A stretch of DNA of 64,000 nt from Cycas panzhihuaensis (taxonomy: Eukaryota > Cycadophyta). Positions 52,038-62,796 of the stretch are shown piece after piece (position 1 is the stretch's first letter; each line of letters opens with the position of its first letter). The stretch lies in contig CM041465.1 of NCBI GenBank assembly GCA_023213395.1, positions 70,439,741 to 70,503,740 on the forward strand, in the 5' to 3' direction. A model generated the notes under the pieces. That model saw nothing but the letters and a program-made list of their open reading frames with translations. It had not been told where the DNA came from and made no database searches. A program made the translations under genes and the position numbers.

Positions 52038-52345
52038 TGAAACAAGTTAATGCCGCAAGGTCATTACATTAGTTTATTATTCTTAAAGGGCCTTAAGTGA
52101 ACTTTAAATTAGATCACTTAAGTGAAATGAACTTTCATGTGCATTATGTGTAATTTCATCTCATTAAGAAAAACCCTAATCCTAATGCACTCCCTTATCA
52201 ATATAAAGTAAAATTCAATGGAGGAGGCTCATTGTTACCTTCCTATTTTGTGAGAGCTACTCTTTTTCTCTCAAGTCTCTCTTGCTCCAATGTTCAACTT
52301 TGTGTATAGTATATAGAGATAAATGCTAGATCTACTTCTTTTATG
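52038..52345 (+). repeat. C6 5' LTR
   Basis: About 308 bases, related to 38674-38976. The right end is fixed by the primer site; the left end is placed at TGAAACAAG by comparison and is uncertain by some bases. Confidence 0.65.
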
Positions 52346-52866
52346 TGGCATCAGAGCTAAATTGCATTTTATTCCTCACTTGCACTTGCAATGGAGCCAT
52401 CACTTCCTTCTCCCCCATAATCCATATGGTGAATCGAAATTGTGTAAGTGGATTTAGAAAAATTTCTAAGTTTTCATCATCATACATTTAGTATTATTTG
52501 CTTTTCTTCCTTTCTCTTTTACAGGTTTTGGGAGCACAATATAAGGAATTATAAGGCTCAATGATTCCAATCCTTTGGTAGACATTCCTTCTTTCCTTTC
52601 CCCTCTTTTTGTCTATTTAATAAGGGGAAAGGTTGTCAAAAATTTTCAAGCATTTAGATTTATAAAGGAAAATATTTGTAAGGGGAGGTGTTGCCCATTA
52701 AAAAAAAAAAAATTAGAGCCATTTATAGTATCCATCATCGTATACTTTCACCTTGCCTATATCGAGATCTTAGTGACAAAAAAATGATGGAAATTTCATT
52801 TATTGATGAGATATTTGTAAGTTAGATTTTTTACATAAGTAAAAATATGCTTATTCAAATTTACAG

Positions 52867-53195
52867 GTCTATCAAAAATTTCACAGAGCTCCAATTAAAT
52901 TGAATCTAATTATTAAGATGTAGCTCTAAGTCTAGTTTTCAACGCAAAAAATAATACTCAATTTCATTGTCATAGGAGAAAGTTATTAATATTTTAGTGA
53001 ATAATGGTTATTTTCAACAAAAAATTTATAAAAATATATCTTGTCCACTTTGTAGTGATGCCAAAAATTCTATAGAACTTATTTTATCCTAATTCTAATT
53101 TTTGAAGATGTGAATCTGAGTCTAGTTTCTAGCATAAAAGGTAACACTCAATTTTGTTACAGTTGAAGAAAGTTATTATTATTTTAGTGAAGACT
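52867..53195 (+). repeat. Tandem duplication in C6 leader
   Basis: 52867-53008 and 53054-53195 repeat the same 142-base pattern at a 187-base offset: CAAAAATT, GATGTRRMTCTRAGTCTAGTTT, ACTCAATTT, GAAAGTTATTA and ATTTTAGTGAA in the same order, at about 70% identity. Confidence 0.65.
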
Positions 53196-54229
53196 TTTTT
53201 TTTTTTAATAATTAAAAAAAAAAAGAAAATTTCTTCATTTTTTAAGGCTTTAAATCCCACTATAAAAGTGAGTGAAAAATACCTAGATTGGAATAATATC
53301 TAATCCTCTCACCTCACTTCTTAGCATTTTATTTCAGCACTCTAAGCAAACACTCTATTTTTAGTTATATATATGTTTGATACAAATATGATAATCTTTT
53401 CACTCTCCCTAAAAGGAACATATTGATTATGTCATTTTCTATCATCTTGGACTTGTACACATACTCACCAAGGTTGAGATACTGTGGTTTATAGAATATC
53501 ATGCCATAAAAATGGTTTGAGTTTCAAGTTAGAACTGGACTTAACCAGAATATTGGTGAGGCTTGATTAACTATACCATTGTGCCTCAATAAGGGATCAT
53601 CCTGATAACTAACTAGGAAAACTAAAAACTTAATATAAGATTAAAATGTACCTAGTTCAATATCCATTATAGTTATGGGTATGTATATGCCACTCTTTGG
53701 AGAAGGTCTATAGTTACTCATTGGTAAATGAGATAAGGATTGGGAGTACCTAGGCTCTATTATAACTTAGATTTTACTACTAAGCATAATTGTGGGTATC
53801 ACAGGTGAAAGCCAACTTAATTTTACTACAAGCTTAGACATCCCTTCAGTAGCCTCAACTACATATTAGACATAAGTTAGAGGTTATTTGGTTGATTATG
53901 CATCTTATATTTGAGTTTTAGACTTATATACACCCAATGATGTTAGTTTTTACATTGGCTTATAATTTTATATATTGATCACTTACATATTTACAAATAG
54001 TGATCCATAGTATAATCACATTCATAGTGTTACATTCTTTCTACATTAAGATAATTCTACTATAAGTGTTAGTGGCCAATTTTTATCATAGTATTTTTCG
54101 TATTCCTACTATGCTAGGTTAATATTTATCATAAGTGTTGGTAACTTTTCTCTAAGTTGCTCCTTTTATCTTTGAGCAACCATTCTCACTTCTTTATTCT
54201 TCCTTCTACTACACTACTTCATTGCATCT

Positions 54230-55280
54230 CCCGTTGATAAATAATGATTTGTCATTTATTGCCATCACTTTCATAGTCCCTTATTTATTCCTTCCATTTT
54301 CAAAAGATACCATATCTTCACAGTTTAAGCAAAATGTGAATTACATTCTTAAAAGAAAAGAAAATTTAGACATGTGGTTCATTGGTGTCAGAAATACTCC
54401 AAAATATGAAGGTCTTTGAAGAGATTACCTGTAGCTTACACCAATTTTTATTGTCATTACTACTACACCTACCTCTAGAGGAACTCTGACTCCTCCCACT
54501 GATACTATAGTTAAACACTAATGGGAACTTGATGATGATAAAATCTATGTAGGGATACTTCTTATAATTGTTTATTCCCTAGATAACCTCATTGATAAAG
54601 TCATATATGATACAATATAGAAAGTCTTTGAAGTTTTGAAGAGGAACTTTAACATTAAATCAGACTTAGAATTTATTCACCTAATGTTAAAGATGAATAA
54701 ATTAAAAATGTAGAAAGGACACGTAAGTGAGATAATCAATCTTTTTCGTCTTATCAAGCAAGCCATCGATAAAAACTTCAAGACTCAATGCATTACATGA
54801 GCTTTCTTATTTTAGTCATATCTTCATATCCCAAACTACAAAGATTTACTAGGAAGTCTTCAATCTAGTAGCACCTTAAAGACCTTAAACTTTAAGGATC
54901 TTATTGATACGTTCATCAAATTTGATTAGACCTTTGATACCAACTTTTCCACTACATCAAATTTTATCGATGTTGCTTTTGAAGTGGAAGAAGATATTTT
55001 TTATACAAAAAATCAAGGTTAACCCTCTTGCAAAAGTGGTAATTCTTGTGAAAAGGGTAGAAATATATAACAAGAACAACATCCTCATGGACAACAGGTT
55101 CCCCAACACCTAAAAAAATAGTCTCAAGGCCAAGGCTAAAATAATCAACCTAGACCCAAATCTAACAATCAAAGATAATCCAGCCAACGCAAAAATTCTT
55201 ATGGAATTGGAAATCAAATAATTATGTGTGAAAGGTATCACAGAAAATGGCACTATGCCAAATATTATAAAACTAGTACT
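54230..55280 (+). pseudogene. C6 gag with degenerate zinc knuckle
   Basis: Plus-strand frames give YVGILLIIVYSLDNLIDKVI, KVFEVLKRNFNIKSDLEFIH and KMNKLKM followed by HVSEIINLFRLIKQ. This is the UBN2 layout of copia gag (a hydrophobic core, then an L-E-x-L-x-x-x-L-x-x-L-K-M stretch and an H-I-x-x-F-x-x-L motif). The zinc knuckle near 55227-55268 reads CERYHRKWHYAKYY, in which two of three Cys are Tyr. A ribonucleoprotein-like Gln/Asn-rich linker precedes it. Confidence 0.75.
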
Positions 55281-55499
55281 AATAAGCTACCAAAATATTA
55301 ATAGCGCCATGGTATACATAATGTTGATAATACTACTTTCAAAGATGCTTTTGGCATAACGTAATTTGCTTATGCATACCTTTAAAGAATTAGGGCCACT
55401 TCATCAAATGATATTGATAGATCTACTAAGTATATTGAGGGTCATTGTGATTATACTTATTTATTGTTTCCTCCACCACTTGGAGTTGCCAATAATGCC

Positions 55500-55985
55500 A
55501 CCTTAAATACTTCATCTTAGATCGTGGATATTGGAGTAACACAACATATGACTTGCCATCACTAGTTCTTTCAAGATTTCAACTCTGAAGTTCATGGTGT
55601 TATATAAATGGCTAAAAAATTATCTCAGTAAGTCAATGGACTTGGAACCATTTGCCTAAAACTCCTAGGCCTTCTAGATTTTACCCTTGTTGATGTTTTA
55701 TATATTCCAAATTTAAAGCAAAACCTACTATCCCTATCCACCCTTGTCTCTCATGGATTTAATTTAAGTGTAACTATAAATAATCAGATTCTCTATGTCA
55801 TTCACCCTCCTTCAAATACTATGGTTATGACTAAAATTCTTGATAGAAAACTTTTTTGCCTAACTAGCTCACCATTCTCTAAAGCCAACTGTGTTGATGA
55901 TGACTTTATTTTTATCGCAACTTTAACCTCCTATTCCTCTAATGTTTCAAGTAAGAGTTGGTATGCTCAAACTATCCATTAAGTA
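55500..55985 (+). pseudogene. C6 protease and GAG-pre-integrase start
   Basis: VDIGVTQHMT (about 55525-55554) stands for the protease motif xDSGATxHMT, with Ser changed to Ile. VLYIPNLKQNLLSLSTLVSH follows (about 55695-55755), the near-universal VLYVPxLxxNLLSVSQL segment of copia protease, then a coding stretch to SWYAQTIH where the match ends. Stops are present. Confidence 0.82.
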
Positions 55986-56640
55986 AGTTAAGAATCAAAA
56001 CATTCATCCAACCAACTAAGCAGAGTTTAATTGCATTGAGAAAGATCCTCAGGGGGGGAGGATTTTATTTGAGAATAACACCCCATTTAAGAATGGATGT
56101 CAGAATCATTTCCCATTTTGTGTCCAAGATGATAATAGGTGTTGATGTGCCCTCCACAAAAATGACATCAATGGAAGCCAATTGCCTCTCAGGAAGTGAG
56201 TTGTTCTAGATACCAAAAGATGGAAAAATCAAAGCAAGATAAAGTTGACTAGTTAAATATATAATTTCTATCTCTTCTCATGTTAATCCATTATCACATT
56301 AAACCCTATTAATTATTTTTTATACTAAATAATTAATAATAAATAATTATTAAAAATATTACATAATTACTATTATATAATTTATAAGAAATATATAATA
56401 GTAAATAATTAATACTAAAAATACATAATAAATATTAATTTTTTAAATTAATTTATAATCAAAATGAAATAAATTATTCATTTTAATTACTATTATTAAT
56501 TATTTTTATATTTTATTTATTTTTTAATTAATTTCATTCTACCAATTTATGACTAAGAACAAACATTAATTCTTTACACCTATAATCACCCTCCTACAAG
56601 AAAATATATATACATACTGAAAAACCCAAAAAATAATAAA
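55986..56640. other. Unassigned stretch and very AT-rich block
   Basis: 55986-56280 has an 83-codon plus frame (55958-56209) with no recognised motif. 56281-56640 is almost only A and T. Within it, 56367-56379 and 56392-56404 are perfect 13-base inverted repeats around a 12-base loop. This block separates the retroelement zone from the GC-rich gene start. Confidence 0.5.
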
Positions 56641-56705
56641 GCAATCACATGAGTGGTTGTCGCTAATTATTTATTAATTATTAATAAAAAAATATACAAA
56701 AAAGG

Positions 56706-56736
56706 TTGACCACAGGCCCATGTAAGGTGGGGTCAA
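56706..56736. promoter_or_regulatory. Inverted W-box pair upstream of receptor-kinase start
   Basis: TTGACC at 56706-56711 and its complement GGTCAA at 56731-56736 face each other about 20 bases apart, 213-243 bases upstream of the ATG at 56949. TTGAC(C/T) is the core of WRKY-factor sites, common in promoters of defence receptor kinases. A TATA-like stretch lies earlier, near 56605. Function is inferred from motif and place only. Confidence 0.4.
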
Positions 56737-56948
56737 TTGTTTTATGACCATGGAATTCAACGTCGTCTCCCCCACGCCACTCCCCTCTGTGTCCTCCCCC
56801 GAAACTTCATTACCCAGCACTTTCGCATAACCCCATTCCGCGTTATTCTGCGATATTTGTTTCGAGTGACTGTGATTCACAACAACTCTGCTTCCCCTCC
56901 CCTCTGCGGATTGAGAGACAGCTTCTCGTTTATCATCCACCTCCCTCC

Positions 56949-57123
56949 ATGTCTCGCCCGCCGATCCACTTCTCTATCGTCTTCTCCGCGCTCTCCCTCT
57001 CCCTTTCCCTCTCCCTCACAATTTCCCACGCAGACTCTTCCTATGAGTATTGCCCCCAGAATACCAGTTGTGGCGATACAAATATCTCAGATCCTTTTGG
57101 AGTTATAGGGAAGTATGGCAAGT
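56949..57123 (+). pseudogene. 5' end of a LRK10-like / GUB_WAK receptor kinase, truncated
   Basis: The chosen ATG is 56949. It is the only start giving a secretion signal: MSRPPIHFSIVFSALSLSLS followed by more hydrophobic residues, with likely cleavage after SHA (about residue 28). The mature part reads YEYCPQNTSCGDTNISDPFG, the opening of the GUB_WAK galacturonan-binding domain (C-x5-C-G-x-x-x-I-x-x-P-F-G) found in LRK10-like and wall-associated kinases at the plasma membrane. The preceding 250 bases are GC-rich and promoter/leader-like. The match ends near 57110-57123, where Ty3 gag sequence begins and brings a stop. No other exon of the gene is in the window, so this is a first-exon fragment or a disrupted gene. 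Confidence 0.72.
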
Positions 57124-57220
57124 ATGGAAGCAAGAGGGTCTAAGGTCCTCTCATTCGGAATATCTGTGCTTGAATGAGCGAATAATGGAAGCAAGAGGGT
57201 CTAAGGTCCTCTCATTCGGA
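57124..57220 (+). repeat. 36-base direct duplication at the gene/Ty3 junction
   Basis: 57124-57159 and 57185-57220 are identical (ATGGAAGCAAGAGGGTCTAA through CTCATTCGGA), separated by 25 bases. Both copies are Ty3 gag coding sequence in minus sense (PNERTLDPLAS). The first copy directly abuts the receptor-kinase exon. Confidence 0.92.
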
Positions 57221-58990
57221 TGAGAGGTGGACCTAGCAGGCTGCGAAGGTTTGGTTTCCTTCGCTGGGGGAGGCGCCTCATGATGTTGTGAGGGCTTAGG
57301 AGGTTTCTTGAGTCCAGCTTGGATCTCAATGGCGTCCAACACCAAGCACCTCATAATCGCGGAGTCACATGTGGTTGCCCCCATCTTGAGGACTTCCACG
57401 TGCACTTCGGGGCGAAGTGCGTTGACGAAGAGATCTTACTTCAACTCTTCAGGCAACGTGGCCTTGGTAGAGTAAAAGAGATCATGAAAGTGTCGCACAA
57501 AGTCACGATTCATTTCATTGTGACCTTGTTTAAGCGACAGGAGTGCTTTTATTCCGCTTTCGAATGGACGGGCTATGTCAAAATAGTTGACGAACTCGTC
57601 CACTAATTGCTAGAACGAAGAAATCGAATGGGCAAGGAGACGGTAAAACCACTTGAGGGTATTACCCTGCAAGGATCGCAGAAATAGCTTCATCAGAATA
57701 TGGTCATAAGCCCAATAATCAATGCACGCCATAGAGAAACTACGTACATGCTTGGTTAGGTCTTGTGACGAAGTTCCGTCGAATTTGGGAACTTCAGGAG
57801 GGTGAGGCGGCAGGTTGGTCCTTAGTGCCTCGACGGATAACGGCATTGACCTGTAGTCCATGAAAGGACGTGTCCTTACATGCGCCATTGGATCGACGAC
57901 TGGTAAAGGAACAGGAATGGATGGGGGTGGTAAACCCATCCCTCCTTGGAGGAACGCCCCTTATTGGAAAGGAGGTTGTGGGTAAACGCCTTGGAAGGGA
58001 GGTATGTTCCCTTGCGAAGACGCGGCAACAGGAGTTACGCTAGATGGCAGAAATGAAGGGTGAGGGACCGAGTTTTGCCCATATGGGCTACCTGTAGGTG
58101 GCGCAACCCCATATGGGTGCAACGGGTCTACCCCATAAGCAGGAAGATGGTTTCCCCTACCACCTTTGAGGTTGAGACGTGTAACCTGGGGGCACGTAAA
58201 GGGAAGGACCACTAGAAGGGTTTTGAACTTATGTAGGAATGGGTCCTACATAGTTGACAGTAGTAGCACTAGTAGGGCCTCGCGGCCTACTAGGAAATGC
58301 ATGCACCACGTTTGAGGGTGGCGCATTTGTTTGACTTAAAAACGGCATGCTAACCCCATGTTGGGGAAAGGACATGCCACGAATGAGTCCTGAAGAAGTA
58401 GGACCACGGCTAGAGATAGGCGACGCAACGCTTGCCCTGGGAGCCGGTGTAGACACGACATAGGATGAGTATACACGGGCAGAAGCATCATTCGTTGTAT
58501 GAGGCGCAGGTATGGATGAAGAAGATGCTATATTGCGCAACATTTCTTCAAACCACCTAGGATGTAGTTAGCAGCGAGTTGTTTGAAAGTACTCACTGAG
58601 TGCTTCAACCACATCAGCGGGAGGGGTATCCTCGTAGCCATACAAGGTCAACGGGATCTCGAATGTCGGGAATCTCTCAGGACGCTCCTCGTAAGGCTCA
58701 CCGGTAGGATGGTGAGTCTCGTGAGGAGGCGAATCTTCTGCCGCATGGCGGAAGGGCCGAAAGTCGATGGGGTGAAGCGGTCATCTGGATAATAGATAGA
58801 ATCATCGCCCCCATGGGCAGATTCCGGAACAGATGAGGGGAACTCTTGAGTTCCCGAATCCATGGTATGGTAAGCCCAATCGGATGGGTAACCTTCCATG
58901 GTCGAATAAGGTTTTGACACCGGAAGGGAACAAGGCGATTGGTCTTCTAACAACGGCAGCAGACCTCGCAAGCGACGTGAGAAATGTCAC
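57151..58990 (-). pseudogene. Ty3/gypsy gag (Tat/Athila-like?), truncated at 3' end
   Basis: The minus-strand reading opens with a long Pro/Ser-rich N-terminus (58543-57961: PAPHTTNDASARVYSSYVVS, then PYGV/PYGQ stretches). The capsid core follows: PHPPEVPKFDGTSSQDLTKH, a CIDYWAYDHILMKLFLRSLQ stretch and WFYRLLAHSISSF (57800-57610). In the family this reads FDGTxDPxxHL...FxxSLxGxALxWFxxLxxxSIxSFxxL. A following frame continues to VEVLKMGATT near 57390. GC-rich compared with the copia elements. It is cut at 57124, so protease, RT and integrase are missing. Confidence 0.82.
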
Positions 58991-61900
58991 ATGCAATGCC
59001 TTTGCGAGCGTTGTTAGAAGAAAACGAAAAGAGGGAAATGAAGCAAGCGCGTTGGGGGTTACCCAACTGGAACATAGAATAAGAGACTACCTAGAGGCAA
59101 GAACACCAATGAAAAGGGGAAGCAAAACTAGCTCCCTTACTGGCAGTTCCCTAGTATGGTTGCAAGTGAAACGTTCGCTGTGGGGCGATGTCCCTATGTC
59201 TAGCAAAAAGGATATAAGAATATGCAATGCTAACTAAACTAGGCAGCAAGGACTTCATCTCACAGGGCGTCCATGCACCGAAGCGCGGATTTAGAACTGC
59301 AAGGTGCCTGGTTGCTTCCAGGTAGCTATGCAAAGCAAGGCCTTCCTACCCCTCGGATGGTCGGGAAGAGGAGAAAGCGCCTTGCGCGTTGCGTCTCCTC
59401 AAGGTAATGAGAAGGCAACGAATGGAAGGGTGGCTAACTAACATACAGGCAAATGCAACAAGGGGGCGCAGTGAAGGTAACTCATATGCAACGCAAACAA
59501 GCTAACTATGCTATGCTACGCTAGCTAAATTAAGAGATAATGTAAAAATGAGTGCACTTTTCCTTTTCCCCTTTTAATATTTTACAATTTCCTAACTACA
59601 CAAGCAAATGTATGAAAGGTAGCAATGTAAAAGGAGATACGTAGGAAACAAGGAGAACACCTGGATCTGGTGCCTGAATGGAGTGTTGCTCGTTTCTTTA
59701 AGTCCCGCTCCTTTCTACTCCGTTCATCGTGCATGCGATGCTGATCGGTGGTAGTTGTCGGAAGCGATAGAAGAGGGGCTTACTTACCTCCTCTTAAGAA
59801 TGTGAAAGCAAATAAACGGAAAAAAGAAACAAAAGCGTGAAACAGAAAAGAAATGCACCACACGGGGAACTAACTTGCAATAGGTTTATTCCACGTATCG
59901 CTCCACTAACGCACGATCCTGCAGACAAGTGAGAAGAATACCTTCCTCTCGGAAGAGAGGCCACGAAATATACCAAAATATATATACTAAAATCAAATGG
60001 AACTAAGATCTATGCTAAGCATCAAAATATAGCCAAATGAAATAGCAACATGCAAGAAATACTCTCACCACCATACACCACAAAGACACTCAAAAGGGAA
60101 AGGAGTATAGCCTTGGGATGGCTAGCTCACCCACGGAAGACCTCCATAGAACTCGGGAAGGAGGAACAAGTTGGCCACAAAGTCGTGAAGTAACGAACCA
60201 TAACAAGGAAAGGAATAACAAAAAAAACTAGGGCTTAGGTAGGGCCCAACACCAACAGATGAGACTTCTGGCAATGACGTAATGACGGGTTGCCTATGCT
60301 AACTTGGACACCACAACTAAATTCCCTAAACTCCCTTAGCCCATTCCCTAAGAAAGCACTAATGGAAAAGGGAAAGAGGACAAGGGACAGAACCCTTGGG
60401 AGAATAGCGATGGGACGGAACCCCGCCTACCTCCCTCAAATCCTCGTATGTTGCTTCTTTACATCGGCTAACCAAGGAAGGGGTAAAAGAGATGGTTTAA
60501 GGAAAACAATGAGGCCTCCAAAAGAGCATGGGGGAATGTCACTAATCTAGTGCAACAGCATAAAGAAAACTAGACAAACCAATATTTCATTCATTAACAG
60601 ACAAAAAAATAAGAACAAAATGAATTGCAAATAGGAACAAAAAATACCTTGTAGGAAGAGAATCAAGCATGAGCTTTGCTGTTAGGAAAGCAATGATAGC
60701 TAATATGTGAGGGCTGATCATGACAAGTTTTTGCAAGAGTGAAATGAGGAAAAATCCTTGCAAACTTGGACCCTTGGAAGTTGGCTCTTTGGAGAAGCTT
60801 TTGGGTAGAAATGTCCTTTGGAAACTTGAGCCCTTGCAGAGAAGTATGAGGCTTGCTGTAGAGAGTTGAGGGGCGTGATGGCCACCGCAAATCTGTTGGT
60901 CGTAGTCCTTTTCTCCTGAGTCAAGTTCTTATGCATATAGATTATCTTTCTCTGTGTGTTTTCTTGTTGAAAAGTCAGAAATTTGGCCAAAAGATCTTGA
61001 GAATGGGGAGCAAAATCCCCTTTATCCCCTTGTTCATAGCAAGTGAACGTTGGGGATGTCAGGGCGACTTGAATCAATCAACGCCATGCGGCAGTTCCGC
61101 AAAAAAAATGGAAACTATCGCGTGGTTCTCTTTTTTTAAATTTCAAACAGTCGTACCACGGTAAACTCTGCGGTACCACAGCAAAGACTGCAGATTAAGT
61201 TCTGATGGTATTAGACTAGAAACAAAAAAAGAGAAAAAGAAGTAGAAACATGAGGTTTTGAAGTAAAAATCAAGACCAAAAAATTTGATGCGGTGGGGAA
61301 TGCCGAGTAATGGGCACGTGCCCAAAATAATGAAAAGAGTCCTAACTAAGGATTAAATCAGGCTTGAAGGAGCAGCGTAAGTAACATGTTATATGAGAGC
61401 AAACAAGAGCGGAAATATCCGAGGCCAGTGGAGACAACATGGGTGGCTGTGTGCCATACGGGGTATAGCATTCGCTGAGGAATGCCCCCGCTATGAGTCG
61501 TCATAGGCTGATAAAATGCCGTAGGCATATGCAATATGATCAGGCAGCGAAGCAATGCGTGCAGGCAGGTGTATGCTAAGCAATCTATGCTAAATAATCT
61601 TAACTAAGCATGGGCAAGAAAAAGTAAGAAAGTATACCTGAACAAACCTGCGTTGATGCGTCTCGAGTCCATTCGATGGTGGAAAACACGCCCCTTAGCG
61701 TGAGCCTCCGCTTGGAAGCGTAATGTGATGGCGAATGCTGACAATCAAATATATGAGTAGCACATGTATATATATATATAAGCAATAAAGAGCAGCACGT
61801 GGACCAAGGGCGTAGGCAAGTGTCATGGCGGAACGCGTGGACAAGGGAGACGGAGATGAGGACGACGTAGGGGCTACCTACGCGTCGTCTAAGCATCGAC

Positions 61901-62070
61901 CTGTAAATGAAATAAGTAAGTAAAAGGGGATGCCCCCATTGCCAAAGTGCAATGTGAAGTAGGAGGGTATCTAACAAATAGAGCAAGTACATCTAACTAT
62001 GACAACTGGAGACTCGAGCACGGGCCGGCTAGGCAAGCCTCGAGACGGTCATCCGAGAAGAGGAGGCGGC
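58991..62070 (-). other. Ty3 leader/LTR candidate region, no gene recognised
   Basis: GC-moderate sequence between gag and the RNase H domain, on the upstream side of gag. A purine-tract-like GCAATGGGGGCATCCCC in minus sense (about 61950-61934) could mark an LTR edge, and a TATA run lies at 61766-61781. I could not find an LTR repeat pair or a convincing primer site, so no LTR is called. Open frames here have no recognised domains. Confidence 0.4.
61311..61324. promoter_or_regulatory. 14-base perfect palindrome with G-box core
   Basis: TGGGCACGTGCCCA is a perfect palindrome centred on CACGTG, the G-box bound by plant bZIP and bHLH factors. It lies in the candidate regulatory region upstream of the Ty3 gag. 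Confidence 0.45.
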
Positions 62071-62431
62071 TCAAGGATCGAGTGACGAGGTGTCGGCCTC
62101 GGCATTGAGGTGCCTAGGGATATGTTGAATATCCACGGCGAGAAACAAGCTAAAAAGAGACACAGCGTGACGTGAGGGTTCTCAGGTGAGGGCATCGCAC
62201 CTGGTAGACCTGGGTGAGATGGGACACCACAACCTGAGAATCGCAAAACAACACGATGGATCCATGATGGAAACATAGAGCATCAGTAAGGGCTTCAATA
62301 ACGGCCGTGTACTCATCTTCGTTATTAGTTGCCTCAGGAAGAAAGACCCCGGAACGCAAGAAATCATGTCTGGAGGCGGAAGGTCTGGGGCTACCGTGAC
62401 TTCCACCATCGGTAAAAACGAGAAGGGACAT
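62071..62431 (-). pseudogene. RNase H domain, stand-alone, one frameshift
   Basis: RNase H type I cuts the RNA strand of RNA-DNA hybrids. From an ATG at 62431 the minus strand reads MSLLVFTDGG (first Asp), SGVFLPEATNNEDEYTAVIE (catalytic Glu after the T-N-N motif), IVLFCDSQVVVSHLTQVYQV (third acid) and, after a one-base shift near 62160, DIQHIPRHLNAEADT (fourth acid). All four D-E-D-D positions are present and spacing fits a domain of about 120 residues. The T-N-N-x-x-E-Y and C-D-S-Q wording is that of the archaeal/plant-type RNase H reported as an extra domain in Tat-lineage Ty3 elements. No RT or integrase is recognisable in the 365 bases upstream before the junction at 62797. Confidence 0.85.
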
Positions 62432-62796
62432 GTATGAATACTAAGCTTTGGTAGCAAACAAATAGAAATGAAAGTAAAAGAAAGACTCGAATGGCAAGGA
62501 AAAGGTGGTAGAAAGGGTAGGAGGACTTAGCAATGAGGTTGCAGGAAACGAGGCAAGCAATCGGCCCTTTAGAGTGGGTGGAGAAAAAGGCATACAGGTG
62601 TCAAAAGTTGCTTTGGGAAGCAAAAACATGCCCCCGGACGAAGGAGCATTTCCTTTGGGGACCCAGTGAAAAAGGGCTGAAGCAGGTCCGAGCGTGAAAT
62701 GGGCCAAACAAGTATAAACTCGGGCATGCATGGGAGTAGTGTGTAAAACGATGTAGAAGGGCCCTGGCGAAAGTGCGATAATGAGGCACCATAAAT
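62432..62796 (-). other. GC-rich stretch upstream of RNase H, unassigned
   Basis: Minus frames are Ser/Pro/Phe-rich (LLSPPTLSTTFSLPFESF) with no RT, integrase or protease motif. It ends abruptly at 62797, where M0-flank sequence begins. Confidence 0.4.

Larger units (their letters stand above)
52038..55985 (+). mobile_element. C6: 3'-truncated Ty1/copia element
   Basis: 5' LTR 52038-52345, then primer site TGGCATCAGAGC (52346-52357). A leader of about 1.9 kb is followed by gag and a protease/GAG-pre-integrase start. The sequence departs from copia near 55985. Integrase, RT, RNase H and the 3' LTR are absent from the window, so the element is truncated. Its LTR is related to that of C5. Confidence 0.72.

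Noticed and set aside
58583-59237. Plus-strand frames opposite the Ty3 gag and its leader
   Set aside because: The minus strand carries the gag; the plus frames are open only because of higher GC content and show no domain.
59665-59690. TGGATCTGGTGCCTGAATGG as a Ty3 primer site
   Set aside because: It is on the plus strand, while the gag is on the minus strand, and no LTR end with CA precedes it.
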